Assembly: GCA_964446955.1 (NCBI GenBank)
Contig: CAYUQJ010000003.1
Coordinates: 1 to 64,000, forward strand
Direction: 5' to 3'
Source: Leptolinea sp964446955
Lineage (GTDB): Bacteria > Chloroflexota > Anaerolineae > Anaerolineales > Anaerolineaceae
DNA length: 64,000 nt
Shown piece by piece: positions 26,058 through 34,507 of the stretch. The notes under the pieces were generated by a model. It saw only the letters and a program-made list of their open reading frames with translations. It had not been told where the DNA came from and searched no databases. Numbering within the stretch: position 1 is the stretch's first letter; each line of letters starts with the position of its first letter. Both the position numbers and the translations under genes were made by a program.

Positions 26058-27557
26058 TTGAACAGCATCCTCTCCTTTATCCTTTTCATCCCGACGGCAG
26101 CCGCATTGCTGTTGTCGCTGATTCCGGGCAACCGTCCCCGGTTGCTGCGGTTGGTTGCTTTCTTAACATCACTCCTGCCATTGATACTTACCATTATGGC
26201 GTGGTTCTGGTTCGATCCATCCATGCCGGGTTTCCAGTTTGTTGAAGATGTTCCCTGGTATCCGGCAATTGGTTCGAGTTATCATCTCGGCGTTGACGGG
26301 CTTTCTCTACCGCTGGTATTACTGACTACTCTGTTGACGCCTGTTGCGATTCTGGCCTCCAGCACCATCAAACAGGAGACGAAGAGCTTCCTTATGCTAT
26401 TCCTCTTTCTGGAAACAGGTATGCTGGGGGTATTCCTGACACTTGATTTATTGCTTTTCTTTGTTTTTTGGGAAATCGGTCTAATCCCCATGTATTTCAT
26501 CATCAACCAGTGGGGTGGGGAAAACCGGAATTACGCGTCGTTGAAATTCATTCTCTATACGATGGCCGGGTCTCTGGGATTGCTGCTGGCGATTCAAATG
26601 ATGGGAGTGGTTGCCGGTACGTATGACCTGATAAAGCTTATGTCAGATTGGCCCGAAATGGCACCTTTGCCTTTCCTTGGATTGGAGTTGTCAACCATCA
26701 AGGCGATAGCCTTCTGGGCTTTTGTCATCGCGTTTGCCATCAAAGTGCCCGTGTGGCCTTTCCACACCTGGCTTCCCGACGCGCATACTGAAGCACCCAC
26801 GCCCGGATCCATGATCCTGGCGGGTGTGTTATTGAAGTTGGGGGGGTATGGTTTCCTGCGGCTTGTGCTTCCATTATTCCCGGAGGAATCCGCGAAGTTC
26901 GCGGGGTGGTTGGCCATGCTGGCAGCTGCCTCGATCATTTTTGGCGCGCTGGGCGCGTTTGGACAGAACGATTTAAAACGTCTTGTTGCCTATTCATCTG
27001 TCAACCATATGGGTTTTGTATTGCTTGGTGTGGCCGCGGCTGCCTGGGCTTCAGGAACGCCGCATTCTGTGATCGCGGTCAATGGCGCGGTACTCCAGAT
27101 GTTCAACCACGGATTATCCGCAGCCGGAATGTTCTTCCTTGTAGGTGTGTTATATGAGCGAGCTCATACCCGGGACCTGTCAAAGTTTGGTGGTTTGTGG
27201 GCCATTCTTCCTTTGTATGGCGGCATATTGCTCTTTACCGCCATGGGGTCATTGGGATTACCCGGTATGGGCGGTTTTGTTTCCGAGTTTCTGGTTGTCC
27301 GGGGCGCCTGGGCGGTATTTCCGCAGGCAACCGCACTCAGTATGATTGGCCTGTTTTTCACAGGCGCGTATATTCTAAAAGCTCTGAAGATGGTATTGCA
27401 TGGTCCTTTGAACCCGAATTGGACCGGCAAATTGCCTGAGATCCGGGTGGATGAGATGCTGGTAATCGTACCGCTGATGGCTCTTATGCTTATCACCGGT
27501 ATCTGGCCGGCGTGGTTGTTGGAAATGATCAATAAAATGGCGATTGCCATTTTCTAG
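26058..27557 (+). CDS. nuoM: NADH-quinone oxidoreductase subunit M (first copy)
   Basis: A 499-residue antiporter-like subunit. All main pump residues are visible: the TM5 glutamate in FFVFWEIGLIPMYF, the TM7 lysine K229 in AIKVPVWPFHTWLPDAHTEAPT, the TM8 lysine in VLLKLGGYGFLR and the TM12 glutamate in GFVSEFLV. It starts with TTG directly after the nuoL stop. A second, divergent NuoM follows six bases after this gene. Confidence 0.94.
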   Translation: MNSILSFILFIPTAAALLLSLIPGNRPRLLRLVAFLTSLLPLILTIMAWFWFDPSMPGFQFVEDVPWYPAIGSSYHLGVDGLSLPLVLLTTLLTPVAILASSTIKQETKSFLMLFLFLETGMLGVFLTLDLLLFFVFWEIGLIPMYFIINQWGGENRNYASLKFILYTMAGSLGLLLAIQMMGVVAGTYDLIKLMSDWPEMAPLPFLGLELSTIKAIAFWAFVIAFAIKVPVWPFHTWLPDAHTEAPTPGSMILAGVLLKLGGYGFLRLVLPLFPEESAKFAGWLAMLAAASIIFGALGAFGQNDLKRLVAYSSVNHMGFVLLGVAAAAWASGTPHSVIAVNGAVLQMFNHGLSAAGMFFLVGVLYERAHTRDLSKFGGLWAILPLYGGILLFTAMGSLGLPGMGGFVSEFLVVRGAWAVFPQATALSMIGLFFTGAYILKALKMVLHGPLNPNWTGKLPEIRVDEMLVIVPLMALMLITGIWPAWLLEMINKMAIAIF

Positions 27558-27563
27558 CGAGGG

Positions 27564-29039
27564 ATGATGCAACTTTCCGTGCTTACATTCATAATCGGGC
27601 TGCCGTTGCTGACGGGCATCGTGATATTACTGCTGCCTGAAACCGGGAAGAAAGCACCGCGTACACTTGCTTTGACCGGAAGCATGATTACATTGTTGCT
27701 CTCCGCCTGGGTTTATTTCCGTTATGATATTACAGCCGGTGGATACCAGTTCACGCAAAAGGTTGATTGGCTTCCGGCGTTGGGAATTTCCTATTACGTA
27801 GGCGTTGATGGAATAAGCCTGCCTCTGGTTTTGCTGGCCGGTATCGTTGTTGCCTGTGGTGTGGCTATATCGTGGAATATCACAGACAGACAGCGCGAAT
27901 TTTTCAGTTATCTGATGTTCCTGTCCGCCAGTGTGTTTGGCGTTTTTTGTTCGCTGGACCTGTTCATGCTGTTCTTCTTCTTTGAGCTGGCTGTATTCCC
28001 GAAATACCTGATGATCCTCATCTGGGGTAGTCCGAAGACGCGGGAGTACGGGGCTATGAAGTTAACGCTGTATCTTTTCCTGGGTTCAGTTGTCGCCCTC
28101 GTGGGTGTGCTCGCCATGGTTTTCGCGACTGGAGCGAACACGTTTGATATGCTCGCGCTGGAAAAAGCTGGGTTTGGTACGGATTTTCAACGCTTATGGT
28201 TTCCGTTTGTCTTTTTTGGATTTGCCGTCTTGGGAGGCATTTTTCCATTCCACAGTTGGGCGCCGGATGGACACGTGGCCGCACCAACGGCTGTTTCCAT
28301 GCTGCTGGCCGGTGTTGAGATGAAAGTCGGCGCATTTGCCGCTTTGCGGGCTGGTATCATGCTGTTGCCGGAGGGAGCAAGATTCTGGGCATTGTTCATT
28401 CTTATTCTCGCCACTGTAAATGTAGTCTACGGCGCGTTAATTGCCCTTGTGCAGACAGATTTCAAATATGTCATCGGTTTTTCATCGGTGTCCCACATGG
28501 GGTTGGTGATGATCGGTTTTGCGACTTTGAATCGTGAGGGACTAATGGGCGCCGGTATGCAGATGTTCTCACATGGGGTTATGACAGCTCTCTTCTTTGC
28601 CATTGTTGGAATGGTTTACGATCGCACCCACACACGCGATATCAATCAATTGGGGGGATTGATCAAGGTCATGCCGCTGGCTGCTTTGGGTTTTATTGTT
28701 GCCGGTCTTGTTTCCATGGGTATGCCGGGTTTCTCTGGTTTTATTGCTGAGTTCCCTATTTTTATGGGAGCATGGAAAACAGTACCTTTGGTGGCGGTTA
28801 TAGCTGTACTGGGGATTATTGTCACAGCAGGCTATATCCTGCTTGTTGTAAGGCGTGTGTTTTTTGGTGATCTCGCGGAGGAATACGCGACCACCGTTTC
28901 TGACGTCAGCCGGCTTGACCGGATTACCATTGCTTTCCTGAGCCTGGTCATGATTGGCATCGGTCTTTTTCCATCGCTGATGGTTCCCATGGTCGACAGC
29001 GGCGTGGATCATATCCTGTTGTTGTTGGGAGGCCGCTAG
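27564..29039 (+). CDS. Second NuoM-like subunit, TM7 lysine replaced
   Basis: A 491-residue homologue of NuoM. The TM5 glutamate is kept (FFFELAVFPKYLM), as are the TM8 lysine (GVEMKVGAFAALR) and TM12 glutamate (GFIAEFPIF). The lysine that sits five residues before PFH in TM7 of NuoL, M and N is leucine L223 here (AVLGGIFPFHSWAPDGH). Two adjacent ATG codons (27564, 27567) follow GAGGG. This could be an additional distal pump module as in double-NuoM (2M) complex I, or a non-pumping spacer. nuoN follows with no gap. Confidence 0.88.
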   Translation: MMQLSVLTFIIGLPLLTGIVILLLPETGKKAPRTLALTGSMITLLLSAWVYFRYDITAGGYQFTQKVDWLPALGISYYVGVDGISLPLVLLAGIVVACGVAISWNITDRQREFFSYLMFLSASVFGVFCSLDLFMLFFFFELAVFPKYLMILIWGSPKTREYGAMKLTLYLFLGSVVALVGVLAMVFATGANTFDMLALEKAGFGTDFQRLWFPFVFFGFAVLGGIFPFHSWAPDGHVAAPTAVSMLLAGVEMKVGAFAALRAGIMLLPEGARFWALFILILATVNVVYGALIALVQTDFKYVIGFSSVSHMGLVMIGFATLNREGLMGAGMQMFSHGVMTALFFAIVGMVYDRTHTRDINQLGGLIKVMPLAALGFIVAGLVSMGMPGFSGFIAEFPIFMGAWKTVPLVAVIAVLGIIVTAGYILLVVRRVFFGDLAEEYATTVSDVSRLDRITIAFLSLVMIGIGLFPSLMVPMVDSGVDHILLLLGGR

Positions 29040-30491
29040 ATGATGGCTACGCCTGAACTTCTCCAGCAATTATTGCCGCAAATTGTGCTGCTCCTGCTGG
29101 CTTTTATGGTCCTGGGATTGGATTTTATTAATAACAAGAGGAAAACCCTTTTCCCGGGGTGGGTGGCAATAATTGGACTGATTACGGCTGGAACGGCGAC
29201 AATCTACCTGATGGCGGTCTACAGCGAACCGCGACTTGTCTGGGGCGAGATGATCAGGTTGGACCAGGCATCTGGTGTTTTTTCACTCCTATTTATAGCC
29301 GGGGCGATCATCACGGTTTTGTTCGCTATGGATGATGAAAACCTGAATTCCAACAATGAGTTCTATTTTTTGCTCATCATCTCTACACTCGGATTGACCA
29401 TGCTGGCGGCTTCGGCAGACTTGATTATGGTGTTCCTTTCCCTTGAAACTGTATCCATTCCCCTTTATGTTCTTGCCGGTTTTATAAATCGTGAACCCCG
29501 GTCTGTTGAATCTGGGTTGAAGTATATGCTATACGGTGCCGTAGCATCCGTGATCATGCTTTTTGGCTTTACATTCATCTATGGATTCACCGGAACCACC
29601 CATATTTTCGGAATGCGGGAAATGCTTCAGGGTGGGAATATTCCCTCTATCGTTTTGGCCGGTGTGGTCATGTTTGTTATGGCCGGTGTTGGTTTTAAGA
29701 TCAGCGCGGTTCCCTTCCATTTCTGGGCTCCGGATGTGTATGAAGGCTCTCCGAGTGTGGTTACCGGGTTCCTGTCAACGGTTTCAAAAGCTGGCGGTTT
29801 TGCCATTTTATTGCGTTTGATCTCAACTGTATTTCCATTATCTGAACCGTTCACCTTATACCTGTTGGCTGCGATGGCTGTTGCCAGTATGCTGGTAGGC
29901 AATCTTCTGGCTTTAAATCAGAAAAATTTTAAACGGTTCCTTGCATATTCTTCTATTGCTCAGGCCGGGTACATTTTGGTTGGCGTTGTGGCATTCTCAT
30001 CGTTGGGTGTTACCGGTGTTACGTATTATTTGATGGCGTACCTTGCCACCAACCTGGTAGCTTTTGCCATTGCGTATCAGTTGGCTCGTACCACGGGTTC
30101 TGATGACATCTCAACACTGGCAGGTTTGAGTCAACGTTCACCGTTCCTTGGATTTGCTTTGCTAGCCAGCCTGTTATCGTTGGGCGGAATACCGCCGTTT
30201 GCCGGATTTGTTGGAAAACTGCTGGTATTCTCAGCTGGCGTACAATCCGGTCTGGAATGGCTGGTGGTCATAGCGGTTCTAAATTCGGTGTTGAGCCTGT
30301 ACTATTATTTACGTGTGATAAAGGTGGCCTATTTAGACAAACCTTGGGATACCACGCCTCTGCGTGTCAGAAACCCGGTTTGGCTTTTTTCATTCGGAGT
30401 GTGCCTGGCAGGAATTCTGATCATGGGCGTGATCATTCTTCCCTGGTTTGCCTGGGGAGTTGCAGCGGCTTCTTCTTTAGTACTTTATTGA
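29040..30491 (+). CDS. nuoN: NADH-quinone oxidoreductase subunit N
   Basis: A 483-residue antiporter-like subunit. The TM7 lysine is K220 (GFKISAVPFHFWAPDVYEGSPS), the TM8 lysine lies in STVSKAGGFAILLR, and the TM5 acid lies in FLSLETVSIPLYVLAGF. It is the last gene of the complex I block. Its stop codon lies inside the -35 box of the promoter for the ATP synthase genes. A second ATG three bases on is an alternative start. Confidence 0.94.
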   Translation: MMATPELLQQLLPQIVLLLLAFMVLGLDFINNKRKTLFPGWVAIIGLITAGTATIYLMAVYSEPRLVWGEMIRLDQASGVFSLLFIAGAIITVLFAMDDENLNSNNEFYFLLIISTLGLTMLAASADLIMVFLSLETVSIPLYVLAGFINREPRSVESGLKYMLYGAVASVIMLFGFTFIYGFTGTTHIFGMREMLQGGNIPSIVLAGVVMFVMAGVGFKISAVPFHFWAPDVYEGSPSVVTGFLSTVSKAGGFAILLRLISTVFPLSEPFTLYLLAAMAVASMLVGNLLALNQKNFKRFLAYSSIAQAGYILVGVVAFSSLGVTGVTYYLMAYLATNLVAFAIAYQLARTTGSDDISTLAGLSQRSPFLGFALLASLLSLGGIPPFAGFVGKLLVFSAGVQSGLEWLVVIAVLNSVLSLYYYLRVIKVAYLDKPWDTTPLRVRNPVWLFSFGVCLAGILIMGVIILPWFAWGVAAASSLVLY

Positions 30492-30517
30492 CGCTCATTT
30501 CTTGTAAATGATATAAT
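30488..30517 (+). promoter_or_regulatory. Promoter of the ATP synthase genes, likely leaderless
   Basis: TTGACG (30488-30493) and a perfect TATAAT (30512-30517) are separated by 18 bases. The expected transcription start, about seven bases after the -10 box, falls at 30524-30525. The ATG of the next gene is at 30527, so the mRNA would have almost no leader. The -35 box overlaps the nuoN stop codon. Confidence 0.75.
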
Positions 30518-30526
30518 CTTTTTTAC

Positions 30527-30823
30527 ATGACTTTACCAACCCCCAACGGAAACGACCCAAAACAGAAGATTTTCAATCTGGCAATGACCGCGTTGGTTGG
30601 TCAGGTTGGCTGTCTAACTGTCGCAATTATCCTGATCGCCCTGCTGGGTGGCATGTATCTGGATAATCGGTTAGACAGCAAGCCCTGGTTTACTCTCGGA
30701 CTTCTCATTGGGAGTATTCCAGTTTCTCTGGGTGTTATGCTATTTGTCTCGCGAGCCGCGATAAAAAAAATTAAGAACCCGACGGCGCAGGAGGAACAGG
30801 AATTTGGAAACCACAAAGAGTAA
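30527..30823 (+). CDS. AtpI/AtpZ-like ATP synthase accessory membrane protein
   Basis: A 98-residue protein with two hydrophobic helices (around residues 21-45 and 53-75) joined by a short loop with YLDNRLDSKPW, typical of the AtpZ/AtpI family. Members help assemble the c-ring or carry Mg/Ca in some bacteria; the exact role here is not shown. It is the first gene of the F-type block. There is no Shine-Dalgarno site, in line with a leaderless start. Its end overlaps atpB by 20 bases. Confidence 0.8.
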   Translation: MTLPTPNGNDPKQKIFNLAMTALVGQVGCLTVAIILIALLGGMYLDNRLDSKPWFTLGLLIGSIPVSLGVMLFVSRAAIKKIKNPTAQEEQEFGNHKE

Positions 30824-31793
30824 ATGGCGATGGGGCGTAAACCGCTGGATCGTTCTGGGACTTATTCTTCTTACCATTCCAGCTGCGCATTATTTCCCTC
30901 CAATCCAACCCCATATTCAGGTGGCACCGGAAAATATTACCCACGAACCACTGTTCACCCTTCCCGTAATCGGGTCGTTCTACCTGACAAACACCATGGT
31001 GGCTGTTTTCCTGGCGTATATTATTGTTCTTTTATTGGGTTGGAAGATCAAAAAAGACTATGAAAAAGGCGATATGGTCCCCAAGGGAATCACCGGGGCA
31101 ATCGAAGCCTTGGTTGATTACCTGTACAGTTCAACACAATCAACGGCAGGAAAGTGGGCTGGCACCATATTTCCCTATTTCATGACCATAATTCTGGTTG
31201 TACTGATTGCCAACTGGATGGAACTTATTCCGGGTGTAGACAGTATAGGCGTAGTAGAAGAATCAGCTCATGGTTATCCGTTGCTGACTATCATACCGGG
31301 CGCAATTGTCGCGATTGTAAAGGGGACTGGAGAAGCTGTGCATGAGGGTGGTTTTATGATCACTCCTTATGTACGCGCCGCCGCGACTGACCTGAATTTT
31401 ACCGCTGCATTGGCGTTAATCTCGATCTTCATGACTCAGGTAATCGGTTTCCGGGCACAGGGTCCGGCCTATCTGTATAAATTCTTCAATATCCGAACCT
31501 TGTTCACCAAACCATTTTTTGGAGCGATGGACTTTCTTGTTGGGCTGCTGGAATTGATTTCTGAATTTTCAAAAATCCTCTCGTTTACATTCCGGTTGTT
31601 CGGGAACATATTTGCCGGAGCAGTACTGTTGTTTTTGATTAGTTCAATGATCCCCTGGTTTGTCCCGGCATTTATTGTGATGTTTGAGGTGTTCATTGGA
31701 TTGATCCAGGCGTATGTATTTGGAATGCTTACCATGGTTTTCATGGCCCAGGCAACCCAGGGACATGGTGAACATTCAGAAGAACATGCATAA
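30804..31793 (+). CDS. atpB: ATP synthase F0 subunit a
   Basis: A 329-residue membrane protein, larger than the ~270 of E. coli. The essential arginine is in SFTFRLFGNIFAG, next to the c-ring. Further helix motifs such as EVFIGLIQAYVFGMLTMVF support the call. The start is TTG 30804 with a strong AGGAGGAA nine bases upstream inside the AtpI-like gene. A histidine- and glutamate-rich tail ends the protein. Confidence 0.94.
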   Translation: METTKSKWRWGVNRWIVLGLILLTIPAAHYFPPIQPHIQVAPENITHEPLFTLPVIGSFYLTNTMVAVFLAYIIVLLLGWKIKKDYEKGDMVPKGITGAIEALVDYLYSSTQSTAGKWAGTIFPYFMTIILVVLIANWMELIPGVDSIGVVEESAHGYPLLTIIPGAIVAIVKGTGEAVHEGGFMITPYVRAAATDLNFTAALALISIFMTQVIGFRAQGPAYLYKFFNIRTLFTKPFFGAMDFLVGLLELISEFSKILSFTFRLFGNIFAGAVLLFLISSMIPWFVPAFIVMFEVFIGLIQAYVFGMLTMVFMAQATQGHGEHSEEHA

Positions 31794-31832
31794 TTTAATA
31801 AATAATTCGCGAGATTGTCATAAGGAGTCAAA

Positions 31833-32069
31833 ATGGACGGTAATATCGTACAAGCGGCAAAATTCATAGGAGCGGGTTTGTCAATGATCGGTGCTTTGGG
31901 TGGTGGTATAGGTATCGGCTTGAGTGTGCATGGCGCGTTGGGTGGGATGGCCCGCAATCCAGACATGTCAGGTAATCTGATGACAAACATGATCCTTGGT
32001 ATTGCCTTCTCGGAAGCTATCGCCATTTACTGTCTTGTGATCGCTTTCCTGATGCTCTTTGTTCTCTAA
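31833..32069 (+). CDS. atpE: ATP synthase F0 subunit c
   Basis: A 78-residue two-helix hairpin. The first helix has the glycine-rich GALGGGIGIGLSV and the loop has ARNPD. The ion-binding glutamate is in FSEAIAIYCLV. The glutamine of the sodium motif (GxGQG) is isoleucine and the residue after the glutamate is alanine rather than serine or threonine, so the ring is predicted to carry protons. AAGGAG precedes the ATG. Confidence 0.95.
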   Translation: MDGNIVQAAKFIGAGLSMIGALGGGIGIGLSVHGALGGMARNPDMSGNLMTNMILGIAFSEAIAIYCLVIAFLMLFVL

Positions 32070-32096
32070 GAGCCTTTGTAAGAAAGGAGAAACAAA

Positions 32097-32837
32097 TTGG
32101 AAGCATTAGGGCTTAATCTCGGTTATTTGCTTATACAGATTTTAATGTTCGCCATTGTGCTCGTCACGCTGAAAAAATGGGCGTATGGCCCAATGTTGGC
32201 CATTTTGGAAAAACGTCGCCGAACGATCGCGCAGGGGCTGGAGGATGCTCATGTGGCATCTGATGCGAGGGCGAATGCTGAAAAGGAGGCGGAAAAGATC
32301 CTTTCAGATGCCAGAGCGCAGGCTGCCGATATTGTTCGCGCGGCAACCGAACAGGCTGATGTTGCCGGCCGGGATATCCGGGCTGGTATAGAGGCCGAAG
32401 CGGCTAAAGCGCGCGAAGCTGCTACGATCGAACTCGAACATGAACGTAACCGGATTCTTGGAGATCTGCGGGGACAGGTAGCCGCCCTGGCTATCGCGTC
32501 AACACAGAAACTGATCGGTGAAACCCTGGACGAAAAACGTCAACACGCGCTTCTGGATGAATTTTTTAGTGGTGTAAAATCGGGCAAGGTTGTCGTCCTG
32601 GAAAAAGAAGCTGGAATAAGAGGAGATGGGGCAGAAATTACCAGCGCATTACCGCTCACATCAGCGGAACAGGAAACTGTGAAGAAGGATGTGCTGAGCA
32701 CGTTGGGTGGAAGTGCTGCTGTCAGTTTTAAAGTGGATCCATCCATTCTGGGTGGTTTGATCATAAGGGTTGGTGACCGGGTTCTTGACGGTTCAGTTTC
32801 CGGTCAGTTGCAGAATCTTCGCCAGAGCCTTAATTAA
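32097..32837 (+). CDS. atpF: ATP synthase F0 subunit b fused to the C-terminal domain of subunit delta
   Basis: A 246-residue protein. Residues 1-165 are a typical b subunit: one transmembrane helix, then a long charged coiled coil. Residues from about 178 match only the C-terminal domain of delta (OSCP), with LPLTSAEQETVKKDVLS and GGLIIRVGDRVLDGSVSGQL. The helical N-terminal domain of delta, which grips F1-alpha, is missing. TTG start after AGAAAGGAG. A terminator follows, and no atpA, G, D or C genes. Confidence 0.88.
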   Translation: MEALGLNLGYLLIQILMFAIVLVTLKKWAYGPMLAILEKRRRTIAQGLEDAHVASDARANAEKEAEKILSDARAQAADIVRAATEQADVAGRDIRAGIEAEAAKAREAATIELEHERNRILGDLRGQVAALAIASTQKLIGETLDEKRQHALLDEFFSGVKSGKVVVLEKEAGIRGDGAEITSALPLTSAEQETVKKDVLSTLGGSAAVSFKVDPSILGGLIIRVGDRVLDGSVSGQLQNLRQSLN

Positions 32838-32856
32838 CTCGTTTCCATCATCTGAT

Positions 32857-32883
32857 AAAAGGAGCGGCTCAACCGCTCCTTTT
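32857..32883 (+). terminator. Intrinsic terminator after the ATP synthase genes
   Basis: AAAAGGAGCGG (32857-32867), loop CTCAA, and CCGCTCCTTTT (32873-32883) form an 11-pair stem with a T-run at its end, followed by CCTGTTT. It closes the F0 block and separates it from the MurE-like gene. Confidence 0.88.
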
Positions 32884-32903
32884 CCTGTTTATCCAATAGC
32901 TCT

Positions 32904-32932
32904 TTGAACCCTGCCTTATTTCAAGGTAGAAT
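32904..32932 (+). promoter_or_regulatory. Promoter of the MurE-like operon, likely leaderless
   Basis: TTGAAC (32904-32909) and TAGAAT (32927-32932) are 17 bases apart. The predicted transcription start at about 32939-32942 falls on or just before the ATG at 32942. No Shine-Dalgarno sequence is seen. This is the second such leaderless arrangement in the window. Confidence 0.7.
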
Positions 32933-32941
32933 AATTAAAAT

Positions 32942-34507
32942 ATGACAGGATTCTTGAAACAATACCTTCAACAGTTGTTATCTGATGTTCCCTGTAGCTG
33001 GAGCTTATCCGGTGCATGGAACAATATGAAGATCACCGGACTGGCGATGGATTCACGTCAGGTACAGCCGGGAAATTTGTTTTTCGCATTGGTTGGCGAA
33101 AACACGGATGGACATGCCTACATCTCCCAGGCGGTAGAGCGGGGCGCGGCAGGTGTTATCGGTGAAAAACCGATCGAAGAATTGCCGGTGCCATATATCC
33201 AATGTGGAAATTCACGTGAACTGTTGGGACATATATCCGCTGGTTTTTATGGATTTCCGGCGCGAAATCTCACAGTTATTGGCGTTACCGGGACTGATGG
33301 CAAGACAACCACTTCAAACCTTTTATTCCAGATCCTGTTACGTGCCGGGTTGCACGCCGGAATTATTTCCACCGTAAACGCGGTTATTGGCGACGAGGTC
33401 CTGGATACCGGTTTGCATGTCACTACGCCCGAAGCACCGGACATCCAACGCTATCTGGCACGAATGGTCACAGCAGGGATGACGCATGTGATCCTCGAAT
33501 CGACTTCCCATGGATTGGCTCAGCACCGGGTTACAGGATGTGAATTTGATGTGGCTGTTGTAACGAATGTCACTCACGAACATCTTGATTTCCACAAAAC
33601 ATATGAAGGCTATCGGCATGCCAAGAGCATGCTGTTTCGGATGTTGGATGAGACGCCTGTGAAACCTCATGGAAATCCCCGGTTGGCTGTGTTAAACCGG
33701 GACGATAGTTCTTACGATTACCTGCACAGTGTGTCAGGTGGTAACCAGCGAACATACAGCCTTATGGAATCTGCGGACTTCCAGGCGGAGAATTTGCGTT
33801 ATACCCCGGCAGGAATGGAATTCGAAATTCGTACCAGCTCGTACCGGCAACCGGTAATGTGTAATCTTGCCGGCCTGTACAATGTTTCCAACTGTCTGGC
33901 CGCATTCGCGGCGGCAGTTGATGGTGCGGGTGTTGAACCTTCTATCGCGGCCGATGGTATCGCGTCTGTCAGGACGATCCCCGGAAGGATGGAGCCGATA
34001 AATCTGGGACAGGATTTTATTGCGATTGTTGATTTCGCGCACACACCGAACGCACTTCTCCGCGCGTTGGAAACATCGCGGCAGATGACCAAAGGGCGCG
34101 TCATTTCCGTGTTTGGTTCAGCAGGATTGCGTGACAGGCTGAAACGACGGATGATGGCAGAAGTGTCGCAAAAACACGCTGATATATCCATCCTGACAGC
34201 CGAGGATCCCAGGACGGAATCGCTCACAGATATTTTGGCGGATATGGCATCGGCCGCTGAAAACGCGGGTGGACGGGAAGGGGAATCATTTTTCCGAAAA
34301 CCGGACAGGCGGGAAGCTATTCGTATGGCGGTAAAAATCGCCCAACCGGGGGATCTTGTGATCTGCTGCGGAAAAGGGCATGAACAATCCATGTGCTTTG
34401 GTACAACCGAGTATCCGTGGGACGACCGAACCGCGCTTCAGGCAGCATTAGCAGAAAATCTGGGAATATCCGGCCCATCCATGCCAACATTGCCGACCGC
34501 TGAATGA
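32942..34507 (+). CDS. MurE-family Mur ligase (UDP-MurNAc-dipeptide amino-acid ligase)
   Basis: A 521-residue ATP-dependent Mur ligase of MurE type, adding the third stem amino acid of peptidoglycan. The P-loop TGTDGKTTT lies near residues 116-124 and the carbamylated-lysine motif YRHAKSMLF near residue 222. The motif FGSAGLRDRLKR appears near residue 391. The substrate loop reads EDPR where DAP-adding enzymes have DNPR, so specificity (DAP, lysine or ornithine) is open. It overlaps the acyltransferase gene by four bases, and could serve a Mur-like role other than MurE itself. Confidence 0.8.
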   Translation: MTGFLKQYLQQLLSDVPCSWSLSGAWNNMKITGLAMDSRQVQPGNLFFALVGENTDGHAYISQAVERGAAGVIGEKPIEELPVPYIQCGNSRELLGHISAGFYGFPARNLTVIGVTGTDGKTTTSNLLFQILLRAGLHAGIISTVNAVIGDEVLDTGLHVTTPEAPDIQRYLARMVTAGMTHVILESTSHGLAQHRVTGCEFDVAVVTNVTHEHLDFHKTYEGYRHAKSMLFRMLDETPVKPHGNPRLAVLNRDDSSYDYLHSVSGGNQRTYSLMESADFQAENLRYTPAGMEFEIRTSSYRQPVMCNLAGLYNVSNCLAAFAAAVDGAGVEPSIAADGIASVRTIPGRMEPINLGQDFIAIVDFAHTPNALLRALETSRQMTKGRVISVFGSAGLRDRLKRRMMAEVSQKHADISILTAEDPRTESLTDILADMASAAENAGGREGESFFRKPDRREAIRMAVKIAQPGDLVICCGKGHEQSMCFGTTEYPWDDRTALQAALAENLGISGPSMPTLPTAE

